From Candidatus Pacearchaeota archaeon (GTDB taxonomy: Archaea > Nanoarchaeota > Nanoarchaeia > Pacearchaeales > GW2011-AR1): a DNA stretch of 8,939 nt. Of this stretch, positions 1-6,500 are shown one piece after another. The DNA is taken from positions 19,188 through 28,126 of the forward strand of contig NZAS01000105.1 in assembly GCA_002686195.1 (NCBI GenBank), read 5' to 3'. The notes beneath the pieces were generated by a model. The model was given only the letters and a program-made list of their open reading frames with translations, ran no database searches and was not told the DNA's origin. The translations under genes and the position numbers were made by a program. The number at the start of each line of letters is the position of its first letter. The stretch's first letter is position 1.

Positions 1-2
1 TT

Positions 3-2840
3 TTGGGCAAGCCTGTTCAGTGGGAGAAGAGGATTAAAGTTGATTCTGCTGTAGAAGGAACGAAATTGGATGTTAGACTACCAGAATTGGCTGGTGATAT
101 AAAAGTTAAGAAGATTGAAAAGGAAACTAGAGAGGAAATTGAGATTGATGTTGAGATTATAAATGAGAAATTGATTAGAGAAGTTGCTCCTAATAAGATA
201 ACTTCTCGTGGGATATTAATTTTTGCTAAGATATTTAGGAGTTTCTTAGGTTTGACTGGTAGGGTAGCAGATGTCCTGGGTGAGGATGGGGAAGTTGGAG
301 TTGAGATTGGTAATGTTAGTGAGCAAGATGAGTTTGTTGTTGAATACTTTACAGATGCGCCTTTTGCAGAAGAGGTTGAGATTGATTCTAAGGAGAAGAA
401 AGTTACTATTAAGGGACCAGACGAGATCCATTATGAAAATGTTTTGGCATTTTCTAATTTACCGAGCGAAGTTTCTGATTTGGAGAAGATAAAGATCTAT
501 TGGTTTGTAGGAGAAACTTTGAAAGAGGTTGAGTTCGATGCTTATGACTTGAATGGAAATGGTTTGTTTGATTATGTTGAATGGGTTGTTCCTGAATTGT
601 CAGAACAGGTGTATGAGATTATTGTAATTACAAAGGCGACTCATCTCGATTCGAATAGAGAGTTTATGGAAGATGTTTATGAAAAGGTTAGAGAAGTAGA
701 TGGAGTTTGGGCGACGATTCCTGTTGGAGAATATGTTAGGGTAACTTTTGAGAGGGAATTAGATAAGACTAAGGATATTACTGTTTTTGCTAAGAGTCCT
801 TTCCCAGGGACTGGGATTCAGGTTTTTGAAGAAAATGGGGAGATACAAGTTGCGAATTTTGATGAAATAGGTGGGGAAGGGAAAGAGTATAAAGTATATT
901 TGAGTGCTTTAATTGGAAAGCAAGACACATTTGATTTATTTGTTACTGGACTTAACGTAAGCTTCGTTGAGATAGATTATATTGTGGATCCAAGTGCTGA
1001 TAGTACTGCACCAAGTGTTGATTTTACTAAAAGTACATTTACTGATGGGACTGTTTTAACTTCTAAGAATGTTTTTGTTGGTTTGAATACTGATGATGCA
1101 AATGACCATTATGCATTTGCTGATGTTGGTGGAGACATAAAGATGTGGATGAGGATGGATGACTTGGATTTGGATGGAAATCCAATAGATTTGAGTGGTA
1201 ATAACTTAGATGGGACTAGAACTGGAGTTGTGGTGAATAGTACTTTTGGATATTGGGGCAACGGGAGTAATTTTGATGGGGTTAATGATCAAATTGCAAT
1301 TGTGGATGATAATAGTCTGGAGTTGACTGAATTTGCAGTATCTGCATGGTTTAAGACAGAAGATGGAGGGACTATTATTTCTAATGATGGAGTGGGGAGT
1401 GTCCATGTTAAGACAGGATGGAGAGTTGGTGTGACAGAGCAAGGCAATTTGAGCTTTTACATGGGGCAGGGTGAGGTACCTGGTTTTATGATACATGAGA
1501 CTGAGGGACTAGGAATTGCGGATAATGAATGGCATCATGTTGCTGTAACATATATTGCGGGAGGGAATTCTTTAGTTAACATTTATCTGGATGGGGCTAT
1601 TGTGAAGGAGATAACTGATGCTAGTCCTATTGTTTATGTTGATACAGGGGTGCCTTATATAGGGAGAAATAATTTTGGAGGAGGAGGGTATTTCAAAGGG
1701 AGTGTTGATGAAGTTGTGGTGTTTGGGAGAGCCTTGGATTTAGGAGAGATTGGGGCTTTGTATAATGCATCTGCTATTCAGTACTCGAAAACACATGCAA
1801 TTTCAAGTAGTGGAACTTATGATATTAAAGGACATGCAATTGATCTTGCGGGGAATAGAAATGAGACTGAAACTAGGACTGTAACTTTGAATTTGGGGAG
1901 TGGGGGCAGTCCTGCTCCTTCTGTTTCTCCTGAAGAATGTGTATCTGATTGGGTGTGTGTTCCTCGAGGACCTTGTATTTATGGAGAAAGAGAATCATAT
2001 TGTGCTGACTTGGGTGGGTGTAAGGGATCTAAGCATTTGAGTTCTACATGTAATGTTGATCCTGCTTGTGTTCCTAATTGGGTATGTCCTGAATGGAGTG
2101 ATTGTGTCGATGGTGTTTCTGTAAGGCAGTGTGTTGATCAGAACTTCTGTAAGATTTATTCTGGAGGAAATCTTGATATCCAGGTTTCTGAATGTAATGA
2201 TGCGCAGGAGGAGGCTTCTAAATTGAAGCAAGAACTAAAGATGAGTTCTGAAGGTAGTGGTGTAAGGGAATTAGTAGAAACTGGAGCTGGGACATGTGAA
2301 CCTGAAGTTGTTTGTGGGGAGTTTGGAGGATGTGAATATGTTGGTAATGTTGTGAATATCTTGAAAGGAGAACTTACGCAGACTGGTTTCCAGAGAAGAG
2401 AATGTAAAGACACAAGTGATTGTATTCCAAGTTATGTTGATGAGAGGGCTTGTGTTTCCGACGAGGAGATTTTGCTTTCTCCAAAAGAGGTTTGTGAAGT
2501 TGCTAATTTGGTGGCTTTGAAGGGCGATGGCAAAAGTGAAGTTGTTCATATTAATCTTGAGCAATGGAAGAGTATAGGGAAATTGGATGTTTTGTTCTTG
2601 CAAAATGAGATTGCTTATTGTGATTGGTGTTATAATGCTGTTCAAGATAGAGATGAGACGGGTGTTGATTGTGGTGGAGAGTTTTGTAAACCTTGTCAAA
2701 TAGAAGGGATAGATGAGTTTAAGATTGTTTTGTTGGTTTTGGTTTGGGGATTGTTTGTTGGACTTATGGTTATTTTTGTTAAGAGGTATGGTGAGGATTA
2801 TGTTAAGGCTGTTAAGAAGTTGAGGAAGAAAATTAAGTAG
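3..2840 (+). CDS. LamG and Cys-rich repeat surface protein, C-terminally anchored (5' partial)
   Basis: Probable cell-surface adhesin or binding protein. Visible order (numbered from base 3): core module 1-205 with GLTGR (83-87) and an EF-hand-like loop (182-193); a second conserved region from about 214 to 331; an Ig-like domain starting near STAPSVDF and interrupted by a LamG domain (about 378-590); the closing Ig strand with AGNRNETETRTVTL; three Cys-rich repeats (646-817); a CDWC...DCGGEFCKPC motif (873-898); one membrane segment (908-926) and a Lys/Arg-rich tail. The protein body is therefore outside and the C-terminus inside. The TTG at base 3 is not a credible start: the first residues already align with the interior of the second surface protein here (GKPVQW versus GEKVKW), so the gene continues leftwards. 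LamG domains bind glycans or proteins in known families; the ligand cannot be told. The TAG stop is followed by a C-rich spacer. Confidence 0.9.
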   Translation: MGKPVQWEKRIKVDSAVEGTKLDVRLPELAGDIKVKKIEKETREEIEIDVEIINEKLIREVAPNKITSRGILIFAKIFRSFLGLTGRVADVLGEDGEVGVEIGNVSEQDEFVVEYFTDAPFAEEVEIDSKEKKVTIKGPDEIHYENVLAFSNLPSEVSDLEKIKIYWFVGETLKEVEFDAYDLNGNGLFDYVEWVVPELSEQVYEIIVITKATHLDSNREFMEDVYEKVREVDGVWATIPVGEYVRVTFERELDKTKDITVFAKSPFPGTGIQVFEENGEIQVANFDEIGGEGKEYKVYLSALIGKQDTFDLFVTGLNVSFVEIDYIVDPSADSTAPSVDFTKSTFTDGTVLTSKNVFVGLNTDDANDHYAFADVGGDIKMWMRMDDLDLDGNPIDLSGNNLDGTRTGVVVNSTFGYWGNGSNFDGVNDQIAIVDDNSLELTEFAVSAWFKTEDGGTIISNDGVGSVHVKTGWRVGVTEQGNLSFYMGQGEVPGFMIHETEGLGIADNEWHHVAVTYIAGGNSLVNIYLDGAIVKEITDASPIVYVDTGVPYIGRNNFGGGGYFKGSVDEVVVFGRALDLGEIGALYNASAIQYSKTHAISSSGTYDIKGHAIDLAGNRNETETRTVTLNLGSGGSPAPSVSPEECVSDWVCVPRGPCIYGERESYCADLGGCKGSKHLSSTCNVDPACVPNWVCPEWSDCVDGVSVRQCVDQNFCKIYSGGNLDIQVSECNDAQEEASKLKQELKMSSEGSGVRELVETGAGTCEPEVVCGEFGGCEYVGNVVNILKGELTQTGFQRRECKDTSDCIPSYVDERACVSDEEILLSPKEVCEVANLVALKGDGKSEVVHINLEQWKSIGKLDVLFLQNEIAYCDWCYNAVQDRDETGVDCGGEFCKPCQIEGIDEFKIVLLVLVWGLFVGLMVIFVKRYGEDYVKAVKKLRKKIK
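6..617 (+). other. Core module, copy A (TGR motif to EF-hand)
   Basis: This roughly 200-residue module aligns without large gaps to residues 521-686 and 838-871 of the downstream giant protein. Shared landmarks here: W7, TGR at 85-87, EYFTDAP at 114-120, YENVLAF at 144-150, IYW ending at 167, FDAYD ending at the first loop residue D182, and DYVEWVVP straight after. The alternating hydrophobic pattern suggests a beta-rich extracellular fold. No named family was recognised with certainty. Confidence 0.75.
546..581 (+). other. EF-hand-like calcium-binding loop in the first protein
   Basis: Residues 182-193 read DLNGNGLFDYVE. Positions 1, 3, 5, 9 and 12 of the loop carry D, N, N, D and E, and position 6 is Gly, which fits the canonical 12-residue calcium loop. 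In an extracellular protein this would probably stabilise the fold. Calcium binding itself is inferred. Confidence 0.65.
1134..1772 (+). other. LamG-type (concanavalin A-like) domain in the first protein
   Basis: Residues about 378-590 follow the LamG_3/Laminin_G pattern: MWMRMDD near the start, then GNGSNFDGVNDQIAI, an AVSAWFKT strand, NEWHHVAVTY, INIYLDG-like VNIYLDGAIV, and FKGSVDEVVVFGRAL followed by ALYN at the end. Such domains are beta-sandwich binding modules. It sits inside an Ig-like domain: the opening strand lies before it and the closing strand (AGNRNETETRTVTL) after it. Confidence 0.88.
1938..2453 (+). repeat. Three Cys-rich, thrombospondin-1-like repeats
   Basis: Repeat 1 spans residues 646-683 (CVSDWVC start), repeat 2 689-731 (CVPNWVCPEWSDC, then VRQC) and repeat 3 765-817 (CEPEVVCGEFGGC, then RREC). 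Repeat 2 best shows the W-x-C-x-x-W-S-x-C...G...R-x-C pattern of thrombospondin type-1-like modules. Repeat 3 is longer and has lost the Trp residues. The paired cysteines are probably disulfide-bonded outside the cell. A further motif, CDWC...DCGGEFCKPC (873-898), follows before the membrane segment. Confidence 0.7.
2724..2780 (+). other. C-terminal transmembrane segment of the first protein
   Basis: Residues 908-926 are nineteen uninterrupted hydrophobic residues, preceded by acidic residues and followed by KRYGEDYVKAVKKLRKKIK. The positive charge after the segment places the tail in the cytoplasm and the large N-terminal part outside. Confidence 0.9.
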
Positions 2841-2849
2841 GAGAATCTT

Positions 2850-2864
2850 CCCTCCCACCCTCCC
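2850..2864 (-). other. G-quadruplex motif on the minus strand (C-tract cluster on plus)
   Basis: The minus strand reads GGGAGGGTGGGAGGG, four G3 tracts with single-base loops, the arrangement typical of very stable parallel quadruplexes. On the plus strand it is a C-rich run (possible i-motif) starting ten bases after the first gene's stop. A second, looser set of four CCC tracts follows at 2878-2902 (loops of 1, 4 and 8 bases). In the plus transcript this part would be C-rich and G-poor, which could aid factor-dependent termination, but that is inference. Confidence 0.75.
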
Positions 2865-2924
2865 TAAAACCAATTGTCCCACCCGAAGCCCAATGATAGC
2901 CCACATTGTTAAGATAAGACATAA

Positions 2925-2934
2925 TTATTTAATA
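2925..2934 (+). promoter_or_regulatory. TATA-like box for the metallopeptidase gene
   Basis: An A/T-rich TTATTTAATA lies in a wider A/T tract, centred about 26 bases before the ATG at 2955. That is the usual distance from an archaeal TATA box to the transcript start, so the mRNA probably begins at or next to the start codon. The absence of a Shine-Dalgarno sequence at normal distance from 2955 agrees with a leaderless transcript. Confidence 0.5.
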
Positions 2935-2954
2935 GGAAATGTTTATACTGCTTT

Positions 2955-3380
2955 ATGAAATATGAAGATGCGCCGGATTTGATGAAAAGGGCCGAGGAGA
3001 TTGTTTCTGTTTTGGGAATGGGACATGTTGATTTGTCAAGGGTGAGTTGTATTAGGAGTAAGGGGAGTAAGACGCGGAGGACTTTGGCTCGGTGTCATGC
3101 TTTGGGAAAATTGTTGCAGAAGGCAATGGGCACTAAGGCATTTTATGCTATTGAGTTTTTGGAGCCTTTTGAGAAACTGGATGAGAAAGAACAGGATAAA
3201 GTTATCCTACATGAGCTGATGCATATTCCTAAGACTTTTGGTGGAGGGTTTAGGCATCATGATTTTGTTGAAGATAAGAGGGTGGATTTGATGTATGAGA
3301 GATATGAATCTTTAAAGAAGGGAGGTGTGGGAGAAAAGAATCTCTCTGACTCACTCTTGCTCGGGGACTCCCTACGGTGA
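2955..3380 (+). CDS. Putative zinc metallopeptidase, HExxH type (COG4900-like)
   Basis: A 141-residue protein resembling the small archaeal predicted metallopeptidase family (COG4900-like). HELMH at residues 86-90 supplies two zinc-binding histidines and the catalytic Glu. It is followed by IPKTFGGGFRHHD, with H101/H102 or D103 as candidates for a third ligand, and by the family-like ending VDLMYERY (about 110-117). N-terminal landmarks include MKYEDAPDLMKRAEEIV and IRSKGSKTRRTLAR. There is no signal peptide or membrane segment, so it is expected in the cytoplasm; the substrate is unknown. The ATG at 2955 is chosen because it begins the conserved region and fits the TATA spacing. Residues 118-141 look like a non-conserved extension translated from repeat DNA, and the TGA stop lies in a hairpin loop. 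It is separated from both neighbours and has its own promoter, so an operon is not indicated. Confidence 0.88.
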   Translation: MKYEDAPDLMKRAEEIVSVLGMGHVDLSRVSCIRSKGSKTRRTLARCHALGKLLQKAMGTKAFYAIEFLEPFEKLDEKEQDKVILHELMHIPKTFGGGFRHHDFVEDKRVDLMYERYESLKKGGVGEKNLSDSLLLGDSLR

Positions 3381-3410
3381 GCAGAGACGTAGGAGAAAAG
3401 AATTTTTTTG
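3327..3410 (+). repeat. Imperfect direct repeat, 22 bases, two copies
   Basis: Copy 1 (3327-3348) and copy 2 (3389-3410) match at 18 of 22 bases and share GGAGAAAAGAAT; three of the four differences are C to T in the pyrimidine part. Copy 1 lies in the last codons of the metallopeptidase gene and copy 2 in the spacer, 62 bases apart. They may be part of a dispersed intergenic element that has run into the gene's 3' end. Confidence 0.6.
3368..3409 (+). terminator. Hairpin plus T tract after the metallopeptidase gene
   Basis: CTC-CCTACG (3368-3376) can pair with CGTAGGAG (3388-3395), eight base pairs with one bulged C and an 11-base loop that holds the end of the TGA stop codon. A run of seven T (3403-3409) follows after an A-rich gap. 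The T tract alone would suit archaeal termination. Alternative pairings in the same region make a regulatory role possible. Confidence 0.5.
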
Positions 3411-3464
3411 TTTGAGGTTTGTAGGGGAACCCACTCGCCCACCCCAAAACCTTTTTCTCCTACG
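3388..3464 (+). other. Large alternative hairpin in the spacer
   Basis: Bases 3388-3399 are perfectly complementary to 3453-3464 (12 pairs, extendable by a G-T pair). Inside, GGTTT (3416-3420) faces AAACC (3447-3451) and GGGG (3424-3427) faces CCCC (3442-3445), closing a 14-base C-rich loop. A 15-base bulge containing the T7 run lies on the 5' side. This fold excludes both the hairpin at 3368-3395 and the one at 3454-3470. Confidence 0.55.
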
Positions 3465-3470
3465 GAGAAA
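3454..3470. other. Perfect short palindromic hairpin
   Basis: TTTCTCC-TAC-GGAGAAA gives seven perfect base pairs around a 3-base loop, just upstream of the TATA box of the giant gene. It could be a protein-binding palindrome, a terminator stem, or the third arm of the competing structures in this spacer. Confidence 0.55.
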
Positions 3471-3473
3471 CCC

Positions 3474-3480
3474 TTATATA
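3474..3480 (+). promoter_or_regulatory. TATA box for the giant surface-protein gene
   Basis: TTATATA, preceded by the purine-rich GGAGAAACCC that may serve as a BRE, is the best archaeal TATA match in the spacer. A start about 25 bases downstream gives a transcript beginning near 3502-3505 with a leader of roughly 11-14 bases. The hairpins at 3368-3470 would then lie upstream of the mRNA start, not in its leader. Confidence 0.6.
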
Positions 3481-3501
3481 CTAAATTTACTCTGTTTGTA
3501 C

Positions 3502-3505
3502 AGGT
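3502..3505 (+). promoter_or_regulatory. Weak Shine-Dalgarno site for the giant gene
   Basis: AGGT stands ten bases before the ATG at 3516, matching part of the archaeal anti-Shine-Dalgarno complement GGTG. A second purine run, AGAGG, touches the start codon and is too close to serve. If transcription starts near 3502 the site would be at the very 5' end and may matter little. Confidence 0.35.
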
Positions 3506-3515
3506 AAAAAAGAGG

Positions 3516-6500
3516 ATGGTTCATCGTAAATATACTTATAAGAAGGGTAAGAGATATGGGCCTTATCTTTATGAGAATTGGCGAGAAGGTGGAAAGGTAG
3601 TTACGCGATATGTTGGTAAACATGAGCCAAAGGTTTCTAAGACTAATCTTTGGGTTTTTTCTTTTATTGCTTTGGCTATTTTAGGGATTTTTGCAGTTAT
3701 GTTTTATTGGCCGAGTTCTCCTACGGGGCGTATTGCTCTTGATGTTGACTTGACTTATGAACTTGGAGAGCCAATTTTAGGAGATATGAAGTTTAATATT
3801 AAAGAAGGTGAGTTGGTGCCCGCGAGTTCTGAGATAAGGCTTGTTTATGGAAATCAATCTAAGACATTGACTTTATCTGATTTGGTTTTCGAGTCAACGA
3901 TTGATGGTGATTTTTATGCTGAAGATGCTAGTATTTCTGGGCAAGGTTTTGGTTATGGTATGATTGGAAGCAAGAATATTTATCCTGATATTGATTTTGA
4001 ATTATTGATAAGTTCTGGAGAAGTTGATGGGGATGATGATGAGTCAGCGCCGAGTGAAGAGGAGGAGGAAGAAGCAGATACCGCAGAGCAAGTAGAAGAA
4101 GAGAAAGAAGCTGTTGCTGAAGGAGAAGAAGTAACAGAAGAAGCTGCTGAAGAAGCTGAGGAAGCTGAAGCAGAGACTGAAGAAAGTGCAAGTGAGGAAA
4201 GTTCTGATGCTGAGGAAAGCAGCGCAGATGAAAGTTCAGGAAGTGAAAGCAGTGAAAGTGATTCTGGGGATTCAGGAGACAGCGGAGGGGACTCTGGGGA
4301 TAGTGGTGGAGATGCTGGCATAACTGGGGAAGCTGTTGCTGAAGGGGATTATACTATTCCTGGAACTGTAAATGGGCAGGAAGATTTTACTTATAATTTA
4401 GAACCAGGACAGAGTGCGAGTATTGTTTCTGGAAGTGCGAGTAGCAACGGTACTGAATTATCTGATTCTACTCTTTCTGTTGAAAAGAAAGATGGACAAG
4501 CAGTTATTTCTACTGATTATTTTGTTAATGTTAGAGGTTTTGGGCAGGAGTATTTGAGTGAAGATTATGGTTTGATTTTGAATGTTAATTTGAGAGAACT
4601 TGGATTGACTGCGGAGGAAGGTGTTTTGGTTGTGCAACTTGTTTATGGGGGAGAAGTATTGGCTTCACAGCAGAAGGGAATTGGAGTTACTGTTCCTGAA
4701 ATTGAAAAGCCTGCGCCCGTTATAAATGAGACAGTTCCTGCAGAGATTGTGACAAATGAAACTGTTGTTGTTACAGAGGAGTTGGCTTTGTATAATGAGA
4801 TTCCAAGTGTTAGGGTTGCGATGGATGATTTTGTGACTCTTGATTTAGGGCAGCATTTTACAGGTGTTGAATATTATGAAGCGAATATTGGAGACATAAA
4901 TGTTGAATTTGAAGGAAATTTAGCGACCTTGAAGCCAAGTGCTGGTTTTAAAGGAGCGAGAGTTGGGAAGATTCTGGCTTATTCTGGCTTTGAAAGTGTT
5001 GATAGTAATGATTTTACTATTCTTGTTAGTTCTGGGGCTGTAAAGATTACAACTTCTAAGCAAGTTATTAGAGCTGGAGAGAAAGTTAAGTGGAAGAAAG
5101 AGATATTATTGGAGGCTCCTGAAGGAGTAAGTGTTGATTTGGGGCCTGGAGCAGATAATATAGTGGTTAAAAAGAAAGAAGAGGGTGTGGAGACGGAAAT
5201 TGATGCAGGTGTGATATCAAGAGTTGTTAATCCATTAACTGGGCAAGTGACTATAGATCTTGAGTTGGATAAAGAACCTGCTTTTGTTCGATGGGTTAAG
5301 AAAGTATGGAAGGGGATTACTGGCAGGGCAATTGATGTTGCAGTTGTTGAAGAAGGGAACAAGACTGTTGAAGTTGCTTTAGAAGAGAATGTTACAGAAT
5401 ATATTATTGAATATGAGACAGAAGCTCCTGAGATTGTTCAAGCGAGTGATGCAGATAAGGAAGTTATTGAGATTTCTGCTCCTGATGAGTTAGGGTATGA
5501 AGATATTATTGCTTTTGCTACATTGGACGATACAATTGCTGTAGGTTCTGAAGGAACAATTGGAGTTTACTGGTATAATTATGAATTTGACGAGCTTTCT
5601 GATGCTGAGATTACAGAGGCTGTTACTGCTGATGTTGATGATTTGCCTGAGGTGGAGGTTGTTGAGGAGGTTGTTATTGGTGATGTAGAGGCTTTGGAAA
5701 CTGCTTCGGAAACATTGGTGCCTACTCAAACCGAGCTAGAACAGGATATTGTTAATGAAAGTACAGAAACAGAGCCTGAAATAAGTAATGAATCGGTTGA
5801 TGCTGTTACTGATAATGAAAGTTCTGGAGAGGTGAATGCAAGCGTGACGGGAAGTGCGATTACTGGAAGAGCAATTGATGTTGGTATTGTTGAGCCAGAG
5901 CCTGAGCCGGGGGCTGTTGAGGCGGCTGCGCCTAGTGTAGGAGAAACAGTTACAGCAGAGGAAGAGTTAGAAATTACAAAGACTGTTGGGACAATTGATA
6001 TAAGAGGTGTTGAAGGAGTTGATTATGTGAAGCAAAGCGTTGCTTTTGATGCTTATGACATTGACCAAGACGGTTTTATAGATTATGTTGAATGGGTTGT
6101 TCCACATCTTTCAACGCAGACTTATGAAGTTTCAACTGATGTTGGCAGTTCAAGTAGCATAGTGTCTTATGGGAATAGGACAGTTTTGGCTGTTTCAGGG
6201 ACGGATCCTTATGATAGCCTTGTTGGGTATTGGAGTTTTGATGTTGATGAACAGAATAAAGAATCCACAACGCATTATGACTTTGCTGGTACAGTGGATG
6301 GAACTGGTGTGGGTAATGCGATAGTTAATGACACTTTCTGTATCTATGGGGGTTGTTTACAGCTTGATGGAAGTGGTGACTGGCTAAGTATAACAACTAA
6401 TGATGCGTTGAACTTTGAGTCTGATGAAGATTTCACAGTCATGTTTTGGTTAAGACCACAAGGTGCAACAAAATCAAAGACCATTATCTCTAAGCATAGG

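Noticed and set aside
3..5. TTG as the true start of the first gene
   Set aside because: The residues right after it already align with the inside of the core module of the giant protein, and no upstream promoter or ribosome site can be seen; the gene is simply cut by the window edge.
2271..2906. A 211-codon open frame on the minus strand
   Set aside because: It lies mostly opposite the well-supported Cys-rich and membrane part of the first protein; its Asn/Ile/Leu/Thr-rich translation reflects antisense codon composition and shows no family features.
3325..3507. A 60-codon plus-strand frame over the metallopeptidase end and the spacer
   Set aside because: It overlaps the metallopeptidase in another frame, covers hairpins and the TATA box, and has no ribosome site. 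It is better explained by repeat DNA, though a dispersed repeat could give similar translated hits elsewhere.
3716..3726. TTCTCCTACGG repeated inside the giant gene, identical to part of the spacer hairpin
   Set aside because: Here it encodes Ser-Pro-Thr with ordinary codons, and TTTCTCCTACG also recurs at 7720-7730 for the same residues; no flanking complement exists, so coincidence is more likely than a regulatory copy.
4266..4310. Plus-strand G-runs in the SGD part of the acidic linker as a quadruplex
   Set aside because: The GGGG runs are separated unevenly and come from Gly codons; too few regular tracts to claim a folded structure.
3928..4321. Leu- and Ser-rich open frames on the minus strand
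   Set aside because: They are the reverse complement of the Glu/Ala and Ser/Gly codons of the acidic linker, so the long open frames follow from low-complexity DNA.
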